Source: Symsagittifera roscoffensis
Taxonomy: Eukaryota; Xenacoelomorpha; Acoela; Convolutidae
Assembly (NCBI RefSeq): GCF_963678635.1
Contig: NC_087069.1
Location: 43,290,688-43,354,687, forward strand
Reading direction: 5' to 3'
Length of the DNA: 64,000 nt
Shown: positions 51,417 to 63,165 of the stretch, piece after piece
Position numbering within the stretch: position 1 is the first letter of the stretch
How the letters are laid out: every line of letters starts with the position of its first letter
Position numbers and translations under genes: made by a program
Notes under the pieces: generated by a model
Seen by the model: only the letters and a program-made list of their open reading frames with translations
The model's database searches: none
Told to the model about the DNA's origin: nothing

Positions 51417-51633
51417 GGCTCTTTTCCACTTTCCCCCCACCTTTCAAAATATCGATTTTTATGTTTGTTTTATGTGTTATTACGGCTAAATGCGTGATGT
51501 TACGCTGTAATGTATGAAGAACAAATCTGTTCATAATTGTCAATTTGTTCACCATGCCACTTTTCATTGCATTAAGACATCATTAAATACGGTTTTCAAA
51601 AATTAATTTGAAGGGGGGAACTGGAAAAGAGCC
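51417..51633 (+). mobile_element. Short MITE R2, copy b
   Basis: 217 bp with inverted ends GGCTCTTTTCC... / ...GGAAAAGAGCC and a perfect 8-bp target duplication AATTTCAC at 51409-51416 and 51634-51641. Related partial pieces surround it (about 51080-51190, 51260-51410 and, inverted, 51660-51880), so the region is a nest of the same family. Confidence 0.82.
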
Positions 51634-52128
51634 AATTTCACTAGTGAACAAAAACTGAAATTCATATTTGGAAAGGAGGGGGCGGGGGGGAGTGGGAAAG
51701 AGCTTGGAAAAGGAGAAAGATCCCTTGACAAACATAATTGGTCTTGGTCTTCATACTTGATCTTGTAAGAACCCTCGTTACACCATAAATTTGATGCTAT
51801 ATAGAAGGTGTGGGGGGGGGGGGGGGCAGCGTTGAAATAGTTTTCAAAATTGGAAACCAAATTTAGTGGAAGACAGTGGAAAAGAGACGGAGAATTACCA
51901 AATATTTGATTCAAATTTTCATGCTTTTATGATAACTCAGGTGCTTTTGTTGATAATAATCAGGTGTTTTTTGTTGATATACAAAAAATGACTAAGTTCT
52001 ATATTCGCACGTGCGTTATAAAGCATATGGCTAAAATTTTGTTACAGATTACATTAGCAAACAGATCGTTCAACAGTGAATTACACATTTTTGGCTTTTA
52101 TTGTTATTTTCATTGAAGCTAAACCAAA

Positions 52129-54084
52129 ATGGTGATTGTTAAAGAGTTATCAGAAGAAGAATATAACTTAATTCAAGCTCAAAATCGTGAAAAGGCTCAG
52201 CTCGAAAGTGGAATTGAGGAAAAACTTACACCCGAAAAAAACTCGCTCAAATCCGAGACGGAAGCAGAAAAAATATCAGATTTGAGTTCGAATCCTAAAC
52301 CGCAGAATCAAGATAAAATAATTAAAGAAAAAGAACAAAACGCGCCAGAGGAACAACCAGGAAAAACTAGTCCAGAAGATCAGAAAATTCCAGCTGAAAA
52401 TGAAAGCCTAAACTCTGAAACTGAAGGAAAAGCTGAAGAAATCAACAAACCAAATCAAACTGAAGATGAAAACGAGGAAAATAAAAACGAAGAAACCGCC
52501 GTAATTGATGAGAATGAATCCAAAAACTTGACTGAAAACATTGAAGATGGCTCTAAGACCAATGATCCCGAAGCGAAATCTGAAACTTCCGAAAATTCCA
52601 AGGCCTCTCAAAGCCAGGAAGCACCAGCCAGAAGGTTAGAAAATATGTACTCTGGACCAAAAATGACCGTAAAATCTATCCAGAAGTTATGCAAAGAGCA
52701 CAAATTGTACAACACACCGGAGCTAAACGATGTCTTGTACTTACATTTTAAAGGGTTCCAGAAAATCGAAAATTTGGAACGTTACACCGGACTAAGATGT
52801 CTCTGGCTTGAGTCCAATGGTTTCGATAAAATCGAAGGACTCGATAATCAAATTGAGCTTCGAGCTTTGTATTTGCAACAGAACTTGATTCACAGTATCG
52901 AAAATATCAACCATTTAAAAAATCTAGTTCACCTTAATTTGTCCAACAACATGATAGGCGAATTGAAAAACTTGAGCGAATGTCCAAACTTGAACAACTT
53001 GCAAGTTTCGCACAATTTGCTCAAAACCAAAGAAGACATTCTGCATTTAATCGACTGTCTGAAAATAAGTGTTCTCGACTTATCGCACAATCGACTTGAA
53101 GACGAGGCGATTCTCGAAGTGTATTCACAAATGGCTGAGCTTAGTGTGTTGAATCAAATGGGAAACCCTTTATTGAGACGAATCTCAAACTACCGAAAAA
53201 ATTATACAGTTCAAGTTAAAAACTTGAGATATTTGGACGATCGGCCGGTTTTCCCGAAGGACCGAGCGTGCGCCGAAGCGTGGGCGAGAGGCGGTCGGGA
53301 AGAGGAAAAAGCCGAACGCGAGAGATGGGCGGCGGCGGACAGAAAGAAAATCGATGATTCGCTCGAATCACTTCGGAAAATAAAAGTTCAATCTGAACAG
53401 AGAAGAAAATTCTACGAGGAAAAACGAAAACAAGCCGAGGCAAGTTCGGGTGTTGAAAATGGAAGCGGCGACAATCCGAAGGAACTAACGACTCGTGATC
53501 AATATTCTGACGATCAAGACGACGAAGATTTTGATTCGGATACAAACGAAAACGACGACGAAGAAAAGGACGAAAAACAAAATGACGTAATAAATCTAGA
53601 CGACATTCCTGACCTTGAGGAAATCGAGGCACAAAGTGAACTTAATTGTGACGTAACTTCCGATAAGAAACTGCTCGTTGAGGAAATTCAGGCAATCAGC
53701 GAAGAGAACGAGCCAGGTAAAAACGAAAGTATTTTTGGAGCCAAAAATGAAACCTCGTCAGCGAGTAGTTCAGGTTTTGTCATCGAAGAAATTTCCAGCC
53801 AGCAGAAAACCCAGAACTCGATGAGCTTCGAAAACACTGCCAGTGGCAAAGCCGAAAAACCAGCTGAAAAACCCGGCAAAATCTTGATCGAAGAAATGAG
53901 CTCAGGTACTTTGAGTTCAAGATCTGCAAACTTCGAAGAAACTATCAGCTTGACGGAAAGAGGCGATGATCAATTGATTTCCGGTCGAGCAGAGCCTTCA
54001 AACCCTACCGAAGCGTGGGGAACCTCGGAGAAAAAATCTCGAGCAGCTCCGACAAAAGTTACACTGATTGAAGAACTTGATTGA
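52129..54084 (+). CDS. DNAAF1: Dynein axonemal assembly factor 1 homologue
   Basis: A single open frame of 651 codons. Residues 1 to about 175 are acidic/Asn/Lys-rich and disordered. The conserved start [16 protein letters not shown] is at about 179. SDS22-type leucine-rich repeats follow at about 195-330 ([40 protein letters not shown]). The diagnostic LRR cap is [20 protein letters not shown] (near 364-383), then a Glu/Arg helix and an acidic tail ending ELD-TGA. DNAAF1 acts in the cytoplasm in pre-assembly of axonemal dynein arms, so motile cilia or flagella are implied. The ATG at 52129 is the first in frame and follows a cattgaag/ctaaaccaaa junction that could be a splice or trans-splice acceptor. 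It is intronless, which is unusual for this gene; a retrocopy cannot be excluded, but the frame is intact. Confidence 0.93.
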   Translation: MVIVKELSEEEYNLIQAQNREKAQLESGIEEKLTPEKNSLKSETEAEKISDLSSNPKPQNQDKIIKEKEQNAPEEQPGKTSPEDQKIPAENESLNSETEGKAEEINKPNQTEDENEENKNEETAVIDENESKNLTENIEDGSKTNDPEAKSETSENSKASQSQEAPARRLENMYSGPKMTVKSIQKLCKEHKLYNTPELNDVLYLHFKGFQKIENLERYTGLRCLWLESNGFDKIEGLDNQIELRALYLQQNLIHSIENINHLKNLVHLNLSNNMIGELKNLSECPNLNNLQVSHNLLKTKEDILHLIDCLKISVLDLSHNRLEDEAILEVYSQMAELSVLNQMGNPLLRRISNYRKNYTVQVKNLRYLDDRPVFPKDRACAEAWARGGREEEKAERERWAAADRKKIDDSLESLRKIKVQSEQRRKFYEEKRKQAEASSGVENGSGDNPKELTTRDQYSDDQDDEDFDSDTNENDDEEKDEKQNDVINLDDIPDLEEIEAQSELNCDVTSDKKLLVEEIQAISEENEPGKNESIFGAKNETSSASSSGFVIEEISSQQKTQNSMSFENTASGKAEKPAEKPGKILIEEMSSGTLSSRSANFEETISLTERGDDQLISGRAEPSNPTEAWGTSEKKSRAAPTKVTLIEELD

Positions 54085-54398
54085 TTTAAAACTGTATATT
54101 AATAACCTCATCAACCCATAATGTATACTTTCATATCTCAAAGTTTAAATTGCAGCAGGCAGGTCGTTTTGAACCCCACAACCCAAATTTTTGTTCCGAC
54201 CATTGAAAATGGGGAGGAACTTCGTTTTCGGGTGTGTTTTAGTTTTCTTTTCCACGCAAAATCAGGAACCGCAAATAAACATCGGACTGGAATAATTTAT
54301 AAAAGATATAAAAGCTTTTTCATTCTTGATTCAAATGAGATTAAAAAATTTCCAAAAATCCAGGTGTAAAAAAACGGTTTTTCGTTTAATTTTGAACG

Positions 54399-54423
54399 AA
54401 TAAAAGAAATATAACTTAATAAA
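54399..54423 (+). terminator. Poly(A) signals of DNAAF1
   Basis: Two AATAAA hexamers (54399-54404 and 54418-54423) about 315-340 bp after the DNAAF1 stop. No other hexamer this close was noted, so a short 3' UTR is likely. Confidence 0.6.
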
Positions 54424-57400
54424 GTGGTCATTTAGACTTTAAAAAATTAATTTTCAGAACGGTAATTAGTTGTGAAAGCTATATTTGGCACTACTTAGGC
54501 AGTAAAAAGATTTAAAAAAAAAATTTTTAACAGTGAAAATAGAGCAAATTTCGATACTTAATTTTTTTGCAGCCAATTGTTGTCAATTATGCCTGAATTA
54601 CTATTTTTACTCGTGTGTATAGCATCCAAGATTACAAAAAAAAACTACTTTTATTTGATAAACTTAATAAATTGAATTTTTTTTGTAAATTTTCTGAAAA
54701 TAGTGATTTTTAGTCTAATAAATCGAGCGAGCAGATCCTCTCATTATACTACGTTTTAAATATCTTTTTTTTTGCTGTGGTCAGAATTTGTTGTGCTTCC
54801 TGACGAGCAAATGGCTGTCCTTGTACCTTATAACTTTCGTTTCATAATGTCAACTACTAAAAGAAATCAGCAAGCTGACTAGTAAAGTAGTTTCAAAGTT
54901 TCTTGGCTTCATACTTAGCCTGAAAGTTTTTTCCTTGTAACATAAAATGAAAGCTTAACTGATGTGAAGAGGGAGCGAAAGTAGCCAAGAAATTCTGGTT
55001 ATTCCTCAATAGTTCCAATAATTTTATATAAGAGCCGCTACACATTATAGTCATTTTTTGCAACAAAATTTTTGTTGAAGGATTGCTTCGAAATATCTGA
55101 ACATCAGAAAAAGGACTTTACTCGATTAAAATTGCTTTGGAGGTAAATTAAATGGCTTAAACTTAAACAATATATTTGTAGTTTCTTCATTTTTCGAGAA
55201 AAGTGAAAGCCTTAAGTCGTGTTGGCTAAAAATAATTTGATTAGGATATATAAAAGCTGTTTATGTTTTAATTCAAATCAAGTTGGTTAAAAAGACGACG
55301 ACCATATTAGTTGCACAATACGACAAAAAATGCAAGTTTGTTCTAGACATTGAAACCAATTGGCCATTCTAGGAGACAAAAACACAACGAAGTATTGAAC
55401 AAATTTAAGAAATTGAGTTCAAAACAATATGGGATAATCAACGAGCGAGCGATAAATCGGTATGTTCCCGGGTTGACCATCCTTCAAAAAATCCCCTTTT
55501 TTAGAACTTCTTATAACATGCGCAAGAAATTTTCGCTATCTTACATTTTTCTTGACATTCTAACTTTTTTCCAAAATTCAAAAGAACTTGCCTAAAATAT
55601 TTTTGAATGTGTTTGTGCACCGTAAAAACAGATAAAAATCAATTTTGGAAAAAAAATCTCTTTTTTCCATATTTATGCATGTAAAAAGTTTCAGATAGTG
55701 CTTATATGGTATGCATTTTGAACAAAATATTCTGAGGCAAATAAAGTTTTTTTTGAACAAATCTAATTACAAGTAATTAGCGAATCCGAAGTTTGTTTGG
55801 AGACAATGAAAAAATCAGTTTTCACGATCCATCTCAAAAGATCAAAAAATCAGCAAATAACTAATTCTGCAAATTTAGTGGGTTTTTTGGTAACTCATGT
55901 AACTCATGTAACATATGACTTTCCGTTATTGTACTCGGCGACAGCGGGGGAATTTGAAACTGGCTGTAAAAACTTTTAAATAAACATTACGAGACCAAAT
56001 TGTGCATTAAATAGGCGCAGCACAATTTTGTGTTCGTATGTTGGATTCCAGAGACAAGTCTTTAAACATGTTAAAATTTTCTTGGAACGATCAAAGAAAC
56101 TGAATGAACAAAAGAAGAGAAAAGGGAGCGTCTTTGTTGCGGAATCCACCTACAATTCACAAAACACCCCTTTGGCCTCGTAATGAAAAAAAAATTTGGA
56201 AGATTCTTATAAGAAAAGTTCTAAGATAGCGACTTATGACCACCCCGGGTTGTGTTCCTAAAACACACATGAACGATAGATTAAATTGTTCCCATTGAAA
56301 TGAGGCAAAAGTTTGGTCTGCGTATTAGGATCTGAGACGCCTACCCGCACCGAGCGCCCATGAACTCTAATCGATTATAATGGAATCCCGAGACAAAAAT
56401 AATCCATTATAGTCCATTACAGATGTAAAATTCAGACCACGAAATTGATTATATTGCCATTATAATCGATTATTTTTGAAAGAAACTTTTCCATTATAAT
56501 CCAATTTAATAGTTTATAATCCATTATTTTTGGCAAGGAAATCAATTGTTTTGTCAAGATAATCCATAATAATTGATTAATTTTGAAATAAAAATCCATT
56601 ATAATCCATTATAATCGATTGTTATCCATTTAATTTTTAGAACTAAATTAGGTGTTTTTGCAGAAATTTTGCATGAAATTGGCAAAATGTATGCCATGTT
56701 TTTTACTAAATGCCATGTCTCAACGTCACCCCCTCAAATATTTTTAACCTCCTCCCCAACTGAAGAAGAGAGGGAGCGTAAGCTGGCGGGGGGGGAACTG
56801 GTAGGTGTCAATTATCAACCCTGCTCCCCCAAAGTCTACGAATGCGTAATCCCCACATGCTCAACCAATAGGGGGCGAATGGCGGTTTTGGTTAACTGGC
56901 AGGGAGGACGGGGGGGGGATAAACAGAGGGGGTGAAAGGGGGGGAGTAAGGGGGTAAACTGAAATGAATTGAAAAAGTAGAGACAGAAAAAAAAATTAAA
57001 ATTTTAATGTGAAATGTAACATTTTATGAAACGTAATGCGTAGCAACTGCACTAAACAGGAAATGAGATAACTTTGAAAATTTTATGATTATCCTCTAGA
57101 AAAAATCTATTATGATTGATTATAATCGATTATAACGGATTATATTGACATAATGATTTTAGGATTATAATCTATTTTTAAAGGAATATAATTGGTTATT
57201 TTGTAATTTTATTGATACTGACCATATTATGACAGTATAACCAATTATGATCCATGGGCGCTAGGAGAGGGTAAGTAATCTTTTCGTGCTTTGCAAACTG
57301 TGCAACATGCAATGTTTCTTCAGTTTTGCTCAGTTTTAGCAATGCTAGGCATGAGCAGCACTGTATAAAAGTATTTTTGAACATGTTTTTCCTAACAAGA

Positions 57401-57901
57401 AAAAATTTTTACCGACAGAAAGATAAGATAAATGATTAAAGATTCTACTCTAGCATTTACTCATGGAAAAAAATTCAAAAGAAAGACTGCTCGTATTAGA
57501 TCAAAGCCCTGAATACATTCTTGGATAGATTTTTTATTTAGAAGTTATAACAGGCTGATATCCAGAGTGTTGAGTTAATATAAATGACCAAAAATTGAGT
57601 TAAACGGCAATTAAGCCGTCAGCTCAAAGTCTCGCTGCAGATTTCAAGGCACTTGCTCATGAGTCTCTAATAAAAATAATTGCTTTTCATCGCTAGTTTT
57701 TGCAAACTTTTAACGCCAAATCAAACCCCCATTAGAAATAACGTCATTTTGCAACGAGTTTATTACAATTTCTCTTAAATCTCATCGGTAAACTGATAAA
57801 CAAACTATGAGTCAAGAAAAGGTTCGTCATTCTATATCTTAATCAATTATTCGTCATTCTGTAAAACCAGCAACTTAATAACTTTGGTAGCTTTTATATT
57901 T
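54424..57901. other. AT-rich non-coding stretch with TAATC repeats and a G-rich tract
   Basis: No gene was recognised. At about 56375-56640 and 57110-57200 there are many copies of the words ccattataatc and taatcgattat, a degenerate satellite-like array. Between them, at about 56750-56960, lies a G-rich tract with runs of 6-9 G and aaactg spacers, similar in style to 31390-31620. A truncated R1 end (gactgctcgtatta, inverted) lies near 57485. Confidence 0.55.
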
Positions 57902-58311
57902 TGGAACCTGATCTAAACTACATTTTGTTATTGGATAAATTAGATATTTTACCACTGTAAAATATTTAATATTAACCAATCATAATCCATCCATCTAACA
58001 ACCCACTTAATTGTAAGTGCTGAAATTACTTGTAATTTCAGCACCAGAGAGATTTGAATTTAACTTAGAAATTAGTTGCCTCTCCAAGAGAACTTCAGCT
58101 GCCGCAATAAGCCAGTATACTCTAGATCTATTGAGCCTAGCAGAAACTAGTTAAACACCCTGAGACTAGTAGATATAAGAGTAAGCTTAGGATCGGTATT
58201 AGACTAAGAAATTGCACGAATCTATCCGGCCGAAAATAAAATAGCGTGACGAGCAGACGGTGTACCCTATCCGAAATTACTCTATGAGTTAACCACATCG
58301 GACCTAACTCA
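57902..58311 (+). repeat. 5' LTR of the second gypsy copy
   Basis: 410 bp, the same length as the LTRs of the intact copy, TG...CA. The internal palindrome (58017-58044) is perfect here, with 13-bp arms, while the intact copy has one mismatch. The TATAAGAG box is kept. The primer-binding site follows at 58314. Confidence 0.93.
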
Positions 58312-58398
58312 TCTGGTGCGACCATAAATCTCGAACAAGACCTGAATAGCTTAGAATTAACCAAATATAGATTAGAAATTAGACAAAACATTTTCAAA

Positions 58399-58632
58399 AT
58401 GTTACACGATAATAACTTAATTGAAATGTCTCTACGACTCAATAGATCAGAGCCGATATTCCGCACAATACTAGAACTACCCGGTATTGGAAGAAGACCT
58501 CGGACAAGAGACGATATACGACTACGTAGAAACTTACCATTTAGTTTTATGGTTGTACGGCAAAAGCCAACACAAACTTTTATATTTAGAATCTTATTAG
58601 CAATGAATTTAGATTTTCATTTGCAAACATAA
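58399..58632 (+). CDS. 77-aa 5' ORF, second copy
   Basis: Same length and start as 30501-30734, with about ten, largely conservative, amino-acid differences (for example Phe/Tyr and Val/Ile). The frame is intact even though the element is dead. Confidence 0.7.
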   Translation: MLHDNNLIEMSLRLNRSEPIFRTILELPGIGRRPRTRDDIRLRRNLPFSFMVVRQKPTQTFIFRILLAMNLDFHLQT

Positions 58633-59555
58633 AATTTTGAAGGAAATCTTCATGATGATTTCAGGCGCTAAACAAAATTATTAATGTACAATAACGATTG
58701 ATAAAAATATCTCAGATCGTTTTCTCAACTTCTGCAGTGTTATATAAACATATTTATTTGAAAAATATTTATTAAAAAATAAAAATTAAAATTAGTAGCA
58801 TGACAATAAATTGTTAGTATATATAAATCATCCTGTTCTTCCAGCTTCATCACCTAAACATAACAGCAATCATAAGCTAACTAACATCATAAAAAACTAA
58901 AACCTTATATCAAATAAAATTAACCCATTTTAAATTTAAATTACTTAATTTTAAACCAGATTATCAAGGCTTCTCCTTGGATCTTAATAATTTTTCTAAA
59001 TCAATAATTTTTAATTCTGATCATCAAGGCTTATCCTTGGATCAAAAAGAACACTTTTGTTCTCCCCCATCCACTTATTAAGTGTCTAACGACCTCAAAC
59101 GTCGATTCACTACCCAACCTTTTCAAAAGACCCAGGACTAATGCAAATTTTCAATAACACTAACCATTCAAATTGAGCTAAACAGTGAAGAACATTGGTT
59201 ATTTATCCTTCACTTGAACCCTCCTCTTACCAGACCCAGGATAGATCTTGACTTAGTAAGTTTAAAACAGTATCTAACGAACTACTTGCGTTCTAATTAT
59301 ACCTGAACCTTGTGGATCAATTTACTATTCTCCAACCCTTGAACACAATCACTACCCCTAAGTAAGATTAAGTAAGTTAACACCTTAAGTTAGACTAGCC
59401 ACGAGAAAGTAAAAAATCATTCTCCGGAATCGATATACTTTTATCTCCAACCCTGAACAAAAAGACTCAGGTTAAGCTAACCAAAAAATTGTAAGGACTA
59501 ACAGTCTAGGAAATTAAAATCACTAATAACTTCTTGCATCCCTCATCCTACCCTT
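58633..59555 (+). other. Leader of the second gypsy copy, with paired 25-bp repeats
   Basis: Homologous to 29568-30500. The 25-bp hairpin repeats are at 58959-58983 (a few changes) and 59019-59043 (as in copy 1), again 60 bp apart. Confidence 0.65.
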
Positions 59556-60020
59556 ATGTCATTCAAAAATTTAGGAAACAAACAAACAATCTTTTTACAC
59601 AATTGTGAATTAGACAACCAAAAATATGATCTTGTAGTAACCCCACATACACAAACAGTTGGATACATTCGAACAAAACGACAAACAATAAAACGAAAAA
59701 TTATAAGCAAACAAAGACAAATCACACGAAAAATATTTTCAAAAAATAGAAACGCATTTTCCAAATCAGAAACCAACAGTTTAGACGAGCTATACAAATT
59801 AAAAGAATCAATAAATAAAAATTGCCCCATCCATGATCAATTATATTTTTCCGACTCAGAAACAATTTCAAACTCATCAAAAAGAGGAGAAAAAAAAAGA
59901 ATAAAAAAGCAATATAAACACAAACCAGTACACTTATATAATTGGAATCAAGCAATTAGACATTTTGATAGTTATATATTAACAGTCATCAAACGAAAAA
60001 ATGAGCCACACTCAAAGTGA
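59556..60020 (+). CDS. Basic accessory protein, second copy (154 aa)
   Basis: Intact homologue of the 155-codon ORF at 29100-29567. It overlaps the gag start by 20 nt and ends a few codons differently. Substitutions are mainly conservative. Confidence 0.7.
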   Translation: MSFKNLGNKQTIFLHNCELDNQKYDLVVTPHTQTVGYIRTKRQTIKRKIISKQRQITRKIFSKNRNAFSKSETNSLDELYKLKESINKNCPIHDQLYFSDSETISNSSKRGEKKRIKKQYKHKPVHLYNWNQAIRHFDSYILTVIKRKNEPHSK

Positions 60021-61060
60021 CGGAAGTCCAGATGAAGAAGCAGTTTTTCCCTTTCTTATAGATTCAGTCAATGATAGAGGACAAACACGATTTTGTAAAA
60101 ATTTACTCGTAAATTTGTTTAAACCAGGAATCAGTCCATGCAAAGCAGAATTCCCGGATGTAAAAATCAAAAGACAAATTATAGAACATTATCTAAATGA
60201 CATATGTAACCTAACACAACAATACGGAATCTACACCATAGAATTCAGCACAACACAAACGGCTCATAACAAATATGTAATTCAAACAGACGATATAGAT
60301 TTAGAATTTTCGAAAGTATTCATAGAATACATCAAAAGCATACAATATCATAATTCACAAAGAGCAAACTCAATATTAACTAACAAAGTTTTTGCAATAA
60401 TATATAGTTATATATCTATATTGGAAAAAACAGAAGTTCAAAGCACATCACCGACAGAAACATCCAAACATACAAAAATAAGAAACGAAATCACAATATT
60501 TTCAACATTTTTACATATAATCCGCAAAAATTTCACCAATAGTGATGTCTCACAAAACACTAAACATGATTTGCAGAAAATTTTAGCATGGTTTATAAAA
60601 GACTATTTTACCCACAACATAGATTTAATTTCACAAGCAAGAAAAAATTTCAGACCCCAAAGTACCAATGACGACACTGTCATTGCGGAACAATCAGATT
60701 ACGTTTGGGACCTTGAATGGTCTCATCCAGCATTTATAAATATTCCACAAGATATCTCGAGTCAAGCGATAAGTACAATATCTTTTCACAGAGATTATGT
60801 AAAAGTAATACCATTAACGATTGACGCAACACCATTAAATTATAATAAATTTTTACCTGATACACGAAATAACAGCTGAAATTCAACAGTCATACATAAT
60901 GAAAATCTCAATGGAACAAGAAATCTTACACAGCAAGATATTCAAACACCATCACACTTCATAAATGAAGAAGTAGTCCAAACAACAGTAACAACCACAC
61001 AACAAAGTAATTCACCAATACGTCCAAATCTCACAACACCAAAAAATATAAATACATTCT
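60001..61060 (+). pseudogene. gag: Gag N-terminal remnant, second copy
   Basis: 292 codons match the N-terminus of the intact gag-pol. They end at TGA (60877-60879), where the intact copy has a Leu codon; homology continues beyond it to about 61060, where the deletion begins. The capsid domain, zinc knuckle, protease, RT and RNase H are absent. Confidence 0.85.
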
Positions 61061-61065
61061 AATAA

Positions 61066-61690
61066 TAATGAAATTATCACACTATGCCACTTATACAACA
61101 TCAAACGTAAACCACGTACATCTCAAGCACCTTGGACAAACGGTTTAGTCGAAGGTATGAACCGTTTAGTACAAGAATATCTCAGATGTATCATTAATGG
61201 AAATGATACACGATACACAGAATGGTCAGCAGATGTAAAATTATTTCCCTTATCATATAATTCACAAATTACGACAACTTTAGGAATGTCACCATATGAA
61301 ATGGTTTTTAATCAAAAGCCACGAAAACCAATTATGTTTACAGCAAATGCACATAAAAATGCACAAGGTTATTGCCAACCAAATAATGATTCAATTTGTT
61401 ATAACCTACCTTTACACACACATAATGAAGATCATTTTCATCATCCACAAATTCTTAAATTAGCCTCCGGCACACATACCGAATGGATTTTAAATAGAGA
61501 TAAAAAACACAGTGAAATTTACCAAAAAGTAACAAAGAAATTGTTACAAAGGCAGAACATTAACAATCAAATTAATTCACGCTTTACACCAGCCACAGAT
61601 TTAAAAATTGGAACATTTGTTTTAATACCTAACTTTAATACACAAAAAGGAATCTCTAAAAAATTACAACCACTTCAAAAAGGACCATAG
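61066..61690 (+). pseudogene. pol: Integrase C-terminal remnant, second copy
   Basis: Resumes inside the integrase core, keeping the Glu of the DDE triad (LVEGMNR) and the C-terminal module up to KGP, where a TAG ends the frame (61688-61690). Homologous, decayed sequence follows to about 62,060. Confidence 0.88.
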
Positions 61691-62967
61691 CAAATAATTG
61701 CCAAACCCACTGACGAAACGTATAAACTCACCAATTCAACCAAAAAAAAAATTGTTGTAACAATTTATTACCTTACCACCCAAAAGAGTACGCATTACGC
61801 GAGTTAAGTCAATTATATTCTTTTACAGGTTCAAAAGTTAGTCAAAATCATACAGAAAAAGAAACAAATGAACAGGACAACGTTCATCATGAAAAACAAA
61901 ATCAAAAACAAACCAGAACTCAAAACAATACAAAAACGCCAGACCCAAAAATATCTCAACTAGAAAGAAATAACAAGAAAATTATAAAAAAAAATTTACC
62001 ACAAGAACCAGTAAAAAAATCAAAACACAGAAAACTCATCACGACTAAGAAATCAACCACGTAAAAAGTACAAAACATTCGTCCCACAATCTAAAATATT
62101 AAAGTAAGTTGAATTTCAAAAACAACTTTGATTTTAAAATTTAACATTTTTACAATTCTAAATCATTTTGAACTTTCATATATTTTCAAAATAACATGCT
62201 GAAACATATGCAACACTTCTAGTTCAGATTCAGTTAATAGGATTCTCTAAAATCCGTCAGTTTCTATATCTCTAACACCAACCTATTAGCCGATAGACAT
62301 TAAACTCCAGCCATATCTATAATTATAACTTTACAACCTCCAGGTCAATAATAAGCAACTCGCTAATATTTGACAACTAAAATAAATACCACCATAATAT
62401 TACAACCTTCCCCTATCTAATAACGCAAAGATCAACAATATTTTCCCAACTCAGACCGCAAAAATCCTCCAACCAAAAATGGCGGATTAGCTTAAAGTCA
62501 AAAAGGACCATAATCATTTGACCTAAAGTACAAATATTTCAAAAATACCCCAGATTATCTACCAAATAAAAACAAAGTTAAGAAGACCTCTCGAACACCA
62601 TAAAATTAGCCCTCAACAATTTTTCACAAACTCAACCCACTTGTCAAAAAACCAATAAATAATCCGACCACACTCGAATCTCGCCCGAAACAACAAAAAA
62701 TATTCAACAAACGAATCATTTCTTAAATGCTTTTCTCTCAAACAGTCAATATCTTAAAAAATACAATCTTAAATCTTTTCATAAAATTTTTCATTCTATT
62801 CAAACTTTTGCTCATATTTTTTATTGATACTTTTGAAGATTTAATAATCCATTTAATAATCTTTTGCAAAATTTTTTAAAATTTTCTACTCCCTATTTGA
62901 AATATATCTCCAACTTTCCCAAATCATTAACCACATTTACAGGTACGATAATTCAAAGTCTATTTAA
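61691..62967 (+). other. Decayed pol tail and conserved non-coding region, second copy
   Basis: The pol tail is frameshifted. From about 62,100 it matches the non-coding region 20100-21064 of the intact copy in blocks. Confidence 0.6.
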
Positions 62968-63156
62968 ATGATACGAACATCTTTTAGTAGAACAGTTAGT
63001 TTTTTATTATTCGTAATTTTCATCACATTTTTATCATCACTAATCATGACAATGTGGAAATGTGTAAAAAAGGCAATAATCACATTCGCCTTAGCAACAA
63101 TACTTTTAATTCTTTTCATCGAAGAATATTACAACAAACATAAATCTTCCCACTAG
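62968..63156 (+). CDS. 62-aa two-span membrane protein, second copy
   Basis: Same length and topology as 19911-20099. The two hydrophobic segments are almost unchanged (FLLFVIFITFLSSLI and ITFALATILLILF), with a few substitutions in the loop and ends. Confidence 0.7.
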   Translation: MIRTSFSRTVSFLLFVIFITFLSSLIMTMWKCVKKAIITFALATILLILFIEEYYNKHKSSH

Positions 63157-63165
63157 AATAATAAT

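Noticed and set aside
47291-57901. Exon 1 of the GRB2-like gene
   Set aside because: I looked on the minus strand for the ALYDF/ELSF start of the N-terminal SH3 and found no convincing match. It may be in the gap or beyond the window.
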